Shown here piece after piece: positions 16,631-24,356 of a stretch of 35,974 nt of DNA (position 1 is the first letter of the stretch; every line of letters begins with the position of its first letter). The notes under the pieces were generated by a model, which worked only from the letters and a program-made list of their open reading frames with translations, was not told the DNA's origin and searched no databases. The position numbers and the translations under genes were made by a program. The stretch is from Micromonospora qiuiae. GTDB taxonomy: Bacteria > Actinomycetota > Actinomycetes > Mycobacteriales > Micromonosporaceae. Location: positions 1 through 35,974 of the forward strand of contig NZ_BOPC01000077.1 in assembly GCF_016863555.1 (NCBI RefSeq). The letters run 5' to 3'.

Positions 16631-16705
16631 CGCCGCTCTTGCATTTTCGTCGCGACAAAACGCGTCTCCTGGGAGATTTCAGCGACCGAAAGTGCAAGAC
16701 CGGCG
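16631..16705. repeat. Palindromic element A, downstream of the DUF559 gene
   Basis: The arms at 16631-16653 and 16682-16705 are complementary except for two mismatches and one 1-nt gap. The core is CTTGCATTTTCGTCGC against GCGACCGAAAGTGCAAG, with a loop of about 28 nt. The element ends 14 bp from the stop of the DUF559 gene. It shares its arm core (CTTGCAYTTT...GTCG, then CGACC...AAAGTGCAAG) with element B at 17729-17802 on the other side of that gene, while the loops differ. Confidence 0.85.
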
Positions 16706-16718
16706 AAAAGGCCAGGGA

Positions 16719-17564
16719 TCAGGAGAGAGCGGCTCGGATGGTGGCGACGATGTGGGTGGGGCGACGGTAAAGGTCGCGGTCGGTGAAGTAACGCATCCGC
16801 CAGCCCTGCGCGTCGAGCCAGTTGACGCGCTCCCGGTCGTACCGGAGGCCTTCCCGATCGAGGTGCGAGACGCCGTCGTACTCGATCCCGATCCTGCGTT
16901 CCCGGTAGCCCAGGTCAAGGCGATAACGCGGGAATCCGTAAGCGTCGTGCACCAGCAGCTGCAGCTCGGGCGGGGGGAGTCGCCCGTCCAGCAGCACCAA
17001 CCGCAGTTGGCTCTCCTGGCGGCATTCCGCCCGGCCGTCCGCCAGCGGCACCAACTCGCGGGCCTGCCGTACGCCACGTAGCGCTCGATGGGCGGGCACC
17101 TCAGCCAGCAGATCGTCCGGCGTCACCGCACCGGATCTCAGAGCGCAGTCCAGAACGGGGAGAGCGTCGAGGCGCCGTACCGTACGCGCCAGGTCGACAG
17201 CGCAACGTGCCGCCGGCACGCAGGGCAGCCCTTGCACGAGGACCGGCTCCACCGGCAGCACGGAATGATGCACGACCAGACCGGGCAGCCGGGGCTTCGG
17301 CACGGTGATCGGCACCTGGACGTGCACGAGGTCGTCGCGCAGCACGCCGAAGCCGTACCGGCGGGCCGCCGTCTGCCGGGCGAACATGGCGCCCTCCGGC
17401 AGACACAACAGGAGAGCCCGTAACTCGTCCTCGTCGTCGAAGGGATGATCGGTATAGACACCACGGCGTACGCGGCGCAACTCCGCCCGATCCAGCCGGG
17501 TCCGAAGCCGCCGGGCACTGAGTGTCCGCATCAGGTTCTCCACTCGCCACAGTTCAGCAGTCAC
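16719..17564 (-). CDS. DUF559-type endonuclease-fold protein with AbiEi-like N-terminus
   Basis: The 281-residue product has an N-terminal helix-turn-helix-like part (SARRLRTRLDRAELRRVRRG, VYTDHPFDDEDELRALLLC). A middle domain of the type found with AbiEi-like proteins follows. The C-terminal DUF559 domain (about 205-281) resembles very-short-patch-repair nucleases: ESQLRLVLLDGRLPPP, RYRLDLGYRERRIGIEYDG and LDAQGWRMRYFTDRDLY. Asp/Glu residues in LDLGY and IGIEYDG are candidate metal ligands. GTG at 17564 is chosen; the longer frame to 17657 adds a Gly/Trp-rich tail from a C-rich region. Such genes are numerous in actinobacterial genomes and their role is unsettled. Palindromes A and B bracket it. 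Confidence 0.8.
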   Translation of the reverse strand: MTAELWRVENLMRTLSARRLRTRLDRAELRRVRRGVYTDHPFDDEDELRALLLCLPEGAMFARQTAARRYGFGVLRDDLVHVQVPITVPKPRLPGLVVHHSVLPVEPVLVQGLPCVPAARCAVDLARTVRRLDALPVLDCALRSGAVTPDDLLAEVPAHRALRGVRQARELVPLADGRAECRQESQLRLVLLDGRLPPPELQLLVHDAYGFPRYRLDLGYRERRIGIEYDGVSHLDREGLRYDRERVNWLDAQGWRMRYFTDRDLYRRPTHIVATIRAALS

Positions 17565-17618
17565 CCCCGCACCCTCGCCCGCCCCGCCCCAATCCAGCCA
17601 CCCCCACCCCCCTTGCCC

Positions 17619-17645
17619 TGTGGACAACCCATGTCCTGTGGAAAA
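17619..17645 (-). promoter_or_regulatory. Two DnaA-box-like 9-mers
   Basis: TGTGGACAA (17619-17627) is the complement of TTGTCCACA, the usual high-GC actinobacterial DnaA box. TGTGGAAAA (17637-17645) is the complement of the variant TTTTCCACA. They share orientation and start 18 bp apart, 55 bp upstream of the DUF559 start. Two boxes do not make a replication origin; DnaA control of the gene or coincidence are both possible. Confidence 0.35.
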
Positions 17646-17728
17646 CCCCCCACACACCCCTCCCTCGTGCTATGCCCCTCCCCGCACCAACATTGATCGT
17701 GTCGGCACCGACGGCCTGACACGACCGC

Positions 17729-17802
17729 CGCGATCTTGCACTTTCTGTCGACTATTTGCCCAACTTGCCCCAAAATGCGGCGACCAAAAGTGCAAGATCG
17801 CG
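17729..17802. repeat. Palindromic element B, upstream of the DUF559 gene
   Basis: The arms are 22 bp (CGCGATCTTGCACTTTCTGTCG at 17729-17750 with 17781-17802) with two mismatches and a 30-nt loop. The arm core matches element A at 16631-16705. It lies between the DUF559 start and the end of the DUF916-like gene, so it could also terminate the latter. The gap 17565-17861 otherwise holds a C-rich stretch, the two DnaA-like boxes and a G-rich stretch. Confidence 0.85.
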
Positions 17803-17871
17803 AGGGCGAAGGGGTGGGCGAGGGCGGGGGGTGGGCGAGGGCGAGGGGTGGGGGCGGGGGGCTAGGGGGTT
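17803..17871 (+). other. G-run cluster, candidate G-quadruplex
   Basis: From 17803 to 17871 the plus strand is almost purely purine, with many runs of three to six G separated by short linkers (for example GGGGTGGGCGAGGGCGGGG). This satisfies the usual four-run pattern several times. It overlaps the last codons and the 3' flank of the DUF916-like gene. A C-rich mirror stretch (17565-17680) lies on the other side of palindrome B. Confidence 0.5.
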
Positions 17872-18896
17872 TTGTGGGCTTGGGTGCGGCCCTCTTCGCG
17901 GGCCTGGTCGAGGAGTTGTGCGAGGCGTTGCTTTCGCCGCCGGGCGACGGTGCGGGCGGCGAAGACCAGCACGCCGAGGATGAGCGCGAGGGCCAGCTGC
18001 GCCCAGGGGAGCGCCCAGGTGGTGACCGTGGCCGAGGTGGTCCGGATCTCGGCGCCGGTCGCATCGCCACCGAGGACGGCGGGTGTCACCTCGACCGTGG
18101 TGCGCACCGGCCCCAGCCCCCACACCCCGTTCACCCGGGTCTCGACCGGGCGGTCGCCGCCCCGCAGCAACTCCTCGACCTGCGCCGGGGTGTCCCGTTC
18201 CAGCAGGCCGAAGAGTTCGGCGACGCCGACCCGGCCGCCGCCGGTCACCGCGACGTTGCCGGTGTTGGTCGCGGTGTAGCCGATCCGCACGGTGCCGCCG
18301 GCGAAGGGGTTCCAGGAGGGCTTGTACGTGGCGGTGAGATTGTCGATCGCCATGCTGGCGGTGATCGTGCCGCTGGCACGCAGCATGACCCGGAATCCGA
18401 CCCGGCTCTCCACGGCGACCGTGCCGCCGGAACTGGTGACCGTCGCCGCGATGCCGGCCGGGTGATCGCCGGGGCTGGCATCGGCGGGCACGGTGATGGT
18501 GAAGGGCACCACCTTCGTCTCCTTGGCCCCGACGGAGATCTTCTCCTGCACGGTGATCCAGGTGCCGCCGTCCACCGACTTCTCGTTGGAGGGGAGCATG
18601 TTGAATCGCCCCTTGTCGGTGAGGTAGCCGTCCGCCGCCTTCAGCGAGAAGACCACGGCGGAGTCGCTGAAGTTGCGTACGGCCAGGTGCTCGGTCACGA
18701 CCTGACCGGGGTCGAGCGTGCGCTCGATCCATCGCCGACCGTCGGGGCCGTTCTGGTCGGCCGGCTGCACCGACCAGGTCACCGACGGCTTGGTCGGCTC
18801 CGCGGCGGCGGCGGTGGGCGCGATCGGTGCGGCGACGAGCAGCGCGGCCAGGGCGGCGAGCAGCCGGGGCAGGGCCCGCGACGAGGTTCGGGTCAT
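17862..18896 (-). CDS. DUF916-like secreted membrane-anchored protein (WxL-partner type)
   Basis: This 344-residue protein has a signal peptide (about 1-33, ending AAAAEP) and an Ig-like DUF916 region (SVTWSVQPADQNG; LDPGQVVTEHLAVRNFSDSA; VPADASPGDHPAGIAATV; VGFRVMLRASG). A second beta domain follows (GGTVRIGYTATNTGNVAVTGG). A C-terminal membrane segment (about 292-316) and a basic cytoplasmic tail (ARRRKQR) complete it. In Gram-positives DUF916 proteins occur next to WxL-domain genes and tether or bind them at the cell wall. The gene upstream (18958-19590) is WxL-like, which fits that pairing. A strong hairpin lies between the two genes. Confidence 0.85.
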   Translation of the reverse strand: MTRTSSRALPRLLAALAALLVAAPIAPTAAAAEPTKPSVTWSVQPADQNGPDGRRWIERTLDPGQVVTEHLAVRNFSDSAVVFSLKAADGYLTDKGRFNMLPSNEKSVDGGTWITVQEKISVGAKETKVVPFTITVPADASPGDHPAGIAATVTSSGGTVAVESRVGFRVMLRASGTITASMAIDNLTATYKPSWNPFAGGTVRIGYTATNTGNVAVTGGGRVGVAELFGLLERDTPAQVEELLRGGDRPVETRVNGVWGLGPVRTTVEVTPAVLGGDATGAEIRTTSATVTTWALPWAQLALALILGVLVFAARTVARRRKQRLAQLLDQAREEGRTQAHKTP

Positions 18897-18916
18897 GACA
18901 GCATCCTTTGTGCAGC

Positions 18917-18952
18917 GTGGTGGGGGCCGCCCGGCCGGGCGACCCCCACCAC
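18917..18952 (-). terminator. Strong loop-less hairpin between WxL-like and DUF916-like genes
   Basis: An 18+18 bp palindrome (GTGGTGGGGGCCGCCCGG at 18917-18934 with 18935-18952, one mismatch) starts 5 bp after the stop of the WxL-like gene and ends about 20 bp before the DUF916-like start. It could terminate or attenuate transcription, so that the wall protein exceeds its anchor, or stabilise the upstream message. Confidence 0.75.
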
Positions 18953-18957
18953 GGGTG

Positions 18958-19590
18958 TTACTCGAACAGGGACAGGGTCAGCGTCGAGCGGTACTTACCG
19001 GCCGCGACGTCCGCCGGCGTACGCAGGAACAACTCGGCGTCGACCGTGTACTCGCCACCGGCCACCGCACCCGAGTCGAACGTGGAGACCAGCAACTCCT
19101 GATCCACCAGGCCCACGTTGTTACCCGGCTGCGTCGGCTCGTCGAGGACGGTCACGACCTCCTCGCCCTCGGTCACCAGGCCGGTGTCGCCACCGTCGAG
19201 CAGCCGTGGCCGCCAACCCAGGTGCCCGGCGCCGATCGGCTCCTGGCCGGCGTTACCGACGAAGTCGGTCGCGCTGCCCACCACGGCCCAGGACGCATCG
19301 GCCGGCACCTCGTCCGCCGTGCGGGTGTCGGTCACCGTCACCGTCGGCAGGGTGCCCACGAACTGGCGCACCAGCAACGTCGACCCCTCCTCGGACAGGG
19401 CCACCGAGTCACCCGCGACCGAGAGCGCCAGCACTCCCGGCTCCTTGATCTCCTCGATGTCGACCGTGACCGACACGTCGGCGCGGTCGTCGGGTTCGGC
19501 CGACGCCGGTGCGGCCATCGCCACCGACCCGGCCACCATCGCGCCCGCGGCAACCGCCGCGAACAGGCGCCTGTGCCTGGTTGTGCTCAT
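18958..19590 (-). CDS. Secreted WxL-like surface protein
   Basis: This 210-residue protein has a Sec signal peptide (1-31, ending APASA before EPDD). It is followed by an acidic beta-rich mature domain: VSVTVDIEE, LPTVTVTDTRTADEV, ASWAVVGSATDFVG, GHLGWRPRLLDGG, ending YRSTLTLSLFE. The order TVTDTR, Trp, xDFxG resembles WxL surface domains, but the strict W-x-L motifs are not present, so the assignment rests partly on the DUF916-like neighbour. ATG at 19590 is chosen because GGAG lies 7 nt before it. The likely location is the cell wall surface. Confidence 0.75.
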   Translation of the reverse strand: MSTTRHRRLFAAVAAGAMVAGSVAMAAPASAEPDDRADVSVTVDIEEIKEPGVLALSVAGDSVALSEEGSTLLVRQFVGTLPTVTVTDTRTADEVPADASWAVVGSATDFVGNAGQEPIGAGHLGWRPRLLDGGDTGLVTEGEEVVTVLDEPTQPGNNVGLVDQELLVSTFDSGAVAGGEYTVDAELFLRTPADVAAGKYRSTLTLSLFE

Positions 19591-19626
19591 GTGCATGCTC
19601 CATTGCTGAATCGAAGGGATACGGTG

Positions 19627-19657
19627 TGGCGGCGCCCTCCGGCTGAGAGCGCCGCCA
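19627..19657 (-). terminator. Short hairpin after the extracellular nuclease gene
   Basis: A perfect 9-bp stem (TGGCGGCGC at 19627-19635 with 19649-19657) with a 13-nt loop starts 13 bp beyond the stop of the nuclease gene in its direction of transcription. It precedes the WxL-like gene, so the two may be separate transcripts. Confidence 0.5.
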
Positions 19658-19670
19658 CCGTTGAAAAGGG

Positions 19671-22600
19671 TCAGCCGCAGGTGATCGCGGCGAACACCGC
19701 CTCGGCCTGGGCCGTCACCGGCGTTCCGTTCACGGTCCCGGTGATCTTCACCGTCGAGGTGCCGGCTGGCACCGACCGGGCCCGCGTGGTGAACGACTGG
19801 TAGGCGACCTTGCCGGGAGCGACATCGGCGACCGTACGCGAGCCGTACGGCGTGACCAGCTCGATGGTGAGCGCCACGTCGTCGGCGTTGCGGGCGGTGA
19901 CCGCGACGTACGCGGTCGTACCGGCACACTGGCTGCGGGCCGTCACCTCGACGTCCCACGCCGGCACTTCGGGTTCGCCGCTGCCGATGGTCGACCGGGG
20001 CGTGGTGTCCGGGGTGACCCGCGAGTTCGCAGCGAAGTAGCTGACCAGCATGGTGAGGTCGTTGTCGCCGGTGGTGACCGGGTTGGTGCCCTGGCCCAGG
20101 GCGGTGAAGTTGTCCCCGCCGGCGGCGAGGAATGAGTTCACCGTCACCCGGTAGCTGCCCGCCGGGTCGATCGGCGTGCCGTTGAGCTTCATCGAGGTGA
20201 TCCGCGAGCCCTGGGCGGCGGTCGGGTCGTACGTGTAGGTGAAGCCCTTCGACACGCCCAGCCAGAGCACCGGACGGGACGCGCCCGCCGGCTGCCACTG
20301 CTGCTCCAGCGCCTGCTTGATCTGGGCACCGGTGTAGGTCTTGGTGACCACGTCGTTGGCGAACGGCTGGACGGCGAAGGCGTCGGCGTAGGTCACCGTG
20401 CCGTCGGTCCGGTACAGCAGGTCGGCCCGCAGACCGCCCGGGTTCATGAACGCGATCTGCGCCCCGCCCCGGCCGGCGTCGGCGGTGCCGGCGAGCTGCA
20501 CGTCGGCGATGAAGTTGCCCAGCGCGGACTCCTTGCCCCGGTCCTCGTTGCCGTCGGTGTACGCCCGCCGGATGTCGGCGGTGATCTCGCCGAGCTTCTG
20601 CTTGCCCAGCTCCTCCGCCCTCACCTTGGCGGCGGCGACGATCTCGGCCACTGCCGGGTCCTGCGGCGCTCCGACCACGTCCACCAGCGACGCGTCGGCG
20701 TTGGTGACCGATCCCGACTCCGGGTCGTAGGTCAGGGTGACCTTGCCCAGGCGCTTGCCGTAGTCCTCGGCCTGGACCACCGGGCGCAGCTTGTCGGTGC
20801 CGGGAACCGGGACCTCGAAGGCGTACGGCTGGTGGGTGTGGCCGCTGAAAATCGCGTCGATGGTGGCGTCGACCCGGGTGAACCTGCCGAAGACCGGGTC
20901 GGCGGCCAGGTCCTCGGCCGAGCCGATGTTGGCCGTGGCGGCACCCTCGTGGGCGAGCAGCACCACCACGTCGGCCTCGCCGTTGGCGGGGTCGCCGTCC
21001 TTGAGCTGCCCCGCGACGACGTTGGCCTCGGCCACCGGATCGCGGAAGGTGATCCCGGCGATGCCGTCCGGGCTGACCAGCGACGCGGTCTGCTCGGTGA
21101 CCACGCCGACGAAGCCGACCCGGACCCCGCCGACGGTGCTAATCGAGTACGCCGGCAGCACCCGATCGGCCCCCCGGTACACGTTGGCACCCAGCAGCGG
21201 GAAGTCGGCCCGGTCGGTGACCCGGCCGGTCAGGTCGACGATGCCCTTGTCGAACTCGTGGTTGCCCACGGCGGAGGCGGCCAGACCCATCCGGTTCAGC
21301 GCGTCGATCGTCGGGTTGTCGTCGTCGATCGCCGAGATGAAAGTGGATGCGCCGATGTTGTCACCGGCGGAGACGAGTGCGGTGTGCGGGTTCTGCGTAC
21401 GCAGTTGGTCGACCAGCCCGGCGAGCTGGGCGGCACCGCCGACCGGCTGACCACCCACGGTGGCCGGGGACTCGAGCCGGCCGTGGAAGTCGTTGATGCT
21501 CAGCAGTTGCAGATCGACCGGGCCGGATCCGGTGTTGATGCCCACGACCAGCGGGTTGTGGTCGCTGGCCCGGTACGGGTCGGGCGCGTAGAAGGCGTCG
21601 AGCCCGTCGTACTGGAAGGCGTACGACTCGACCGCGTTGATCTGCCAGACGTCGACGCTGGTCACCCGCTCGGCCAGCGAGGGCGAGGCCAGGGCGTGGT
21701 CGAGCGATCCGGACTCGCCGTTGAAGACGTAGCTGGTCTTCCCGGTGTTGTTGAGGTTGCGGTAGTCCTTGCCGTAGAGGACCTGCATCGGGTCCTCCTG
21801 GGTGTACGCGTTGAAGTCACCCAGCAGCAGCACGTTGTCGGTGTCGCTGTCGGCCTTGATCTGGTCCACGAAGGTGGCCAGCGCGCGGGCCTGCCGCACC
21901 CGGTCACCATTCCAACCGCCCTGGCCGTCCCCGGTGTCGGCGTTGTCGCCGCTGCCCGCCCCGCTCTTGGACTTGAAGTGGTTCGCCACCACCACGAAGT
22001 CGAGCGGGCCGGCGGTGAAGGTCTGCGCGATCGGCTCGCGGGCGTTGAACCAGACGGTTTCGTCGTTCACCGATCGCGACGCGCCCTTCGGCTGCGCCTT
22101 GGCCGGCTTGAAGATGATCGCCGTGGTGATGAAGTCCTGCTGGGCTGCGCCGGGCAGTTCGGCCGGGCTGCGGACGTGGTCCCAGGTGCCCGCGCCGTCC
22201 TTGGCGTTCAGGGCGGCGACCAGGCGCTTGAGCGCCCGCTGCGGGTCGGTGGGGCTGAACCGGACCGAGTTCTCGATCTCCTCCAGCGCGACCACGTCGG
22301 CGTCGAGTGCGCTGATCGCCGAAACGATCTTCGCTTCCTGCTTGGCCAGCGCCGCCTCGTTGGCCGCACCGCGCGCGTCACCACCGAAGTGCACGAAGTA
22401 GTTCAGCACGTTGAAGCTGGCCACCCGCAGGTCGCCGCCGACGTCGACCGGAGCGGCGGTACGCGGGTTGGTGGCCTTGAAGGTGGTCCGGGCGGCCGGC
22501 GGGGTGTCCGCGTCGACCGGGCGGGTCGGCTGGAGGCGCCACTCGTTGAAGCCGTACGACAACACCGACGGCCCGAACGCCTCGACCGAGTCGCCGACCC

Positions 22601-23849
22601 GCAGCGGGTTGGCGTTCGACACGTACGGCGGGAGCAGCCCGGCGGTGGCCAGGTTGGTGGTCTTGCCGTCGTCCACCAGGACCCGGCGGAGCTTGTTCTC
22701 GGCGGCGATCTGCCGTGCCTCGGCGGTGCCCGGGCGGGCCCGGTCGGTCGGGGTCAGCGCCGGCTGGTCACCGGCGGCGAGTACCACCTCGCCGTACCGG
22801 TTGGTGTTGTAGACCTCGGCGACGGTGTACGCGCCGACCGGCGCGACCAGCATCGACTCGACCGACTCGCGGGCGTCGTCGGCCAGCGGGAACTCCACCG
22901 GCACCGGGTCGGGCAGCGGTGCGCCCCGCTCGCAGACCTGCACGTCGCCCTTGGCGGCGATGGTGAGCTGGGTGAGCCCGTTGAACTCGTTGGCCGTGCC
23001 GCTGACCCGGATCCGGTCGCCGATCGCGACGGACGGGTGGTTGGCAGTGTTGGTGGTCAGGTAGACGAAGATGCCGTCCGAGGCGGTGCCGGCGGTGACC
23101 GGCCGATCCCCGCCGCTGCCCGCCGTCTGCACGTACACGCCGTTGTAGCCACCGCTGCGGTGGTCGGCGGTGACGACGCCTTCGACGGCCACTCGGCTGC
23201 CCGCCACCGGCGTGGCCGCTCCGGTGCCCTGAACCTGGGCGATGGTGTGGTCGACGGCGATTGTGCAGCCCTGCTCCGGATCCGGCTCCGGGCCCGGCGC
23301 GGTGTTGCGTACGCCGAAGCTGTTCGGCGCCGGCGGTCGCCAACTGCCGGCGATCTTCTGCAACGAGTGGCCGACCGGGGTGGAGCTGGACTCCTTGACC
23401 CCGATGTCGGTGCCCCTGATCCCGTTGGCGGGCCCGCCGACTGCGGTGAAGGTGCCCCCGTAGGTGAGGAACTCGGCCACCGAGTCGGTCGGGGAGACCA
23501 GCGCGACGCCGTCGGGGTCGCCGTTCTGGATGCCGTTGACCGGGTAGTTCTCGACGACCACACCGGCGTCCGGCACCGTGCCGGTCAGGGTGCGGGTGTT
23601 GTACGCCGCACCGTTGCCCCCGTTGTAGAGGACGATGCGCCAGCCGGTCAGGTCGAAGCCGACCGGTGCCTCGATCTCGATCGCCTCGCCGACATCGGTG
23701 CCGGCGTTGTCATAGTGGATCTCACTGATGAACGGCGTCGCGGGCGCCGGGTCGGCGAACGCGGTGGTGCCGCCGGCCAGGGTGAGCGCGGTGGCGGTGA
23801 CCAGTACGCCCGGAATTGTGAATAGTCGGGTGCTTCTTTTTCGCTGCAT
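19671..23849 (-). CDS. Extracellular nuclease / 5'-nucleotidase fusion (ExeM/NucH type)
   Basis: This 1392-residue secreted enzyme has a signal peptide (1-32). A lamin-tail-like domain follows (about 35-155, FISEIHYDNAGTD), then an OB-like DNA-binding region. An endonuclease/exonuclease/phosphatase domain has RVASFNVLNYF (near 473), ALEEIEN, LLGDFNAY (near 671) and SDHNPLV (near 763). A metallophosphatase has SINDFHGRLE (near 786), VSAGDNIG, VGNHEFDKG (near 863) and FSGHTHQPY (near 1003). A 5'-nucleotidase C-terminal domain has NPGGLRADL (near 1139), and a Cys-containing beta tail ends AAITCG. It should degrade extracellular DNA and dephosphorylate the nucleotides released, scavenging phosphate and nucleosides. 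ATG at 23849 follows CGGAGG by 8 nt. Confidence 0.93.
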   Translation of the reverse strand: MQRKRSTRLFTIPGVLVTATALTLAGGTTAFADPAPATPFISEIHYDNAGTDVGEAIEIEAPVGFDLTGWRIVLYNGGNGAAYNTRTLTGTVPDAGVVVENYPVNGIQNGDPDGVALVSPTDSVAEFLTYGGTFTAVGGPANGIRGTDIGVKESSSTPVGHSLQKIAGSWRPPAPNSFGVRNTAPGPEPDPEQGCTIAVDHTIAQVQGTGAATPVAGSRVAVEGVVTADHRSGGYNGVYVQTAGSGGDRPVTAGTASDGIFVYLTTNTANHPSVAIGDRIRVSGTANEFNGLTQLTIAAKGDVQVCERGAPLPDPVPVEFPLADDARESVESMLVAPVGAYTVAEVYNTNRYGEVVLAAGDQPALTPTDRARPGTAEARQIAAENKLRRVLVDDGKTTNLATAGLLPPYVSNANPLRVGDSVEAFGPSVLSYGFNEWRLQPTRPVDADTPPAARTTFKATNPRTAAPVDVGGDLRVASFNVLNYFVHFGGDARGAANEAALAKQEAKIVSAISALDADVVALEEIENSVRFSPTDPQRALKRLVAALNAKDGAGTWDHVRSPAELPGAAQQDFITTAIIFKPAKAQPKGASRSVNDETVWFNAREPIAQTFTAGPLDFVVVANHFKSKSGAGSGDNADTGDGQGGWNGDRVRQARALATFVDQIKADSDTDNVLLLGDFNAYTQEDPMQVLYGKDYRNLNNTGKTSYVFNGESGSLDHALASPSLAERVTSVDVWQINAVESYAFQYDGLDAFYAPDPYRASDHNPLVVGINTGSGPVDLQLLSINDFHGRLESPATVGGQPVGGAAQLAGLVDQLRTQNPHTALVSAGDNIGASTFISAIDDDNPTIDALNRMGLAASAVGNHEFDKGIVDLTGRVTDRADFPLLGANVYRGADRVLPAYSISTVGGVRVGFVGVVTEQTASLVSPDGIAGITFRDPVAEANVVAGQLKDGDPANGEADVVVLLAHEGAATANIGSAEDLAADPVFGRFTRVDATIDAIFSGHTHQPYAFEVPVPGTDKLRPVVQAEDYGKRLGKVTLTYDPESGSVTNADASLVDVVGAPQDPAVAEIVAAAKVRAEELGKQKLGEITADIRRAYTDGNEDRGKESALGNFIADVQLAGTADAGRGGAQIAFMNPGGLRADLLYRTDGTVTYADAFAVQPFANDVVTKTYTGAQIKQALEQQWQPAGASRPVLWLGVSKGFTYTYDPTAAQGSRITSMKLNGTPIDPAGSYRVTVNSFLAAGGDNFTALGQGTNPVTTGDNDLTMLVSYFAANSRVTPDTTPRSTIGSGEPEVPAWDVEVTARSQCAGTTAYVAVTARNADDVALTIELVTPYGSRTVADVAPGKVAYQSFTTRARSVPAGTSTVKITGTVNGTPVTAQAEAVFAAITCG

Positions 23850-24356
23850 CTGCGCGGCCTCCGAGGGGGTAGACGGTCGGAGGATAAGCGGCTTCGGTGT
23901 CCCTGCGGCAGCCACCGGATGTACCAAAGCGACGAACGGTCGTTGCCTACCTCACCCGGCTGGGCTGCTCGATCACGGTCTCGGCGGCCGTCGTGGGGCG
24001 ATCGGGGTGGCCCGCCAAGGGGCAGGTTCGCCGAGTGATCGGAGTGGAATGTCCGATACGCGACAGCATCCGTAATCGATTTCGTTCGTTTGCCGCGCGC
24101 AGTAACCGAATTCGTGATTCCGATTCTGGTCGGCAGTGTCCGAATTTGATTCAGGCGGCTGCCTTGAGGGTGGCAGGCGTGCTATAGAGAGATGGCGTCC
24201 AAATCAATTCTCTTAAATGCGATGGGGGTTCGCCATTTCCGCGATCAGTGGAAATCGTCGAGCCCGGAGGGCTTCACCACCAGCGACAACGCTGTCGGAA
24301 GCGGCGACTGGCCCTCCTTGCGTGCAGGTGGTTTCCGCATCAGAGGTAGGAGTCCT
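23850..24356. promoter_or_regulatory. Divergent 507-bp intergenic region
   Basis: This gap separates the divergent nuclease and modular surface-protein genes and must hold both promoters. It is clearly AT-richer than its surroundings between about 24040 and 24230 (TAATCGATTTCGTTCGTTTG; CGAATTTGATTC). A CTATAGAG stretch at 24182-24189 is a possible -10 for the plus-strand gene, but no well-spaced -35 was found. The plus-strand frame is open from 24192, but those codons lack signal-peptide features, and AGGTAGGAG directly precedes ATG 24357. No RNA gene was recognised. Confidence 0.5.

Larger units (their letters stand above)
16142..16718. other. Noncoding gap with hairpin, tandem repeats and palindrome
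   Basis: No convincing gene is present in this 577-bp stretch. The open frames here are driven by repeats rich in CCGGT and CGCC and have no recognisable protein features. It holds, in order, a terminator hairpin (16159-16198), a 19-bp tandem array (16324-16418), a 28-bp direct repeat (16416-16485) and palindromic element A (16631-16705). These are listed separately. Confidence 0.7.

Noticed and set aside
17619..17645. Chromosomal origin of replication
   Set aside because: There are only two DnaA-like boxes, no AT-rich unwinding region, and no dnaA, dnaN or gyrB neighbours.
16631..17802. Palindromes A and B as ends of an insertion sequence
   Set aside because: No transposase with a DDE, HUH or serine/tyrosine motif lies between them, no target-site duplication was recognised, and each copy is itself a complete palindrome rather than a terminal inverted repeat.
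20832..23825. A 997-codon open frame on the plus strand
   Set aside because: It lies wholly antisense to the nuclease/nucleotidase gene, whose domains and motifs are clear. Its translation is low-complexity Val/Gly/Arg/Asp-rich, typical of a shadow frame in GC-rich DNA.
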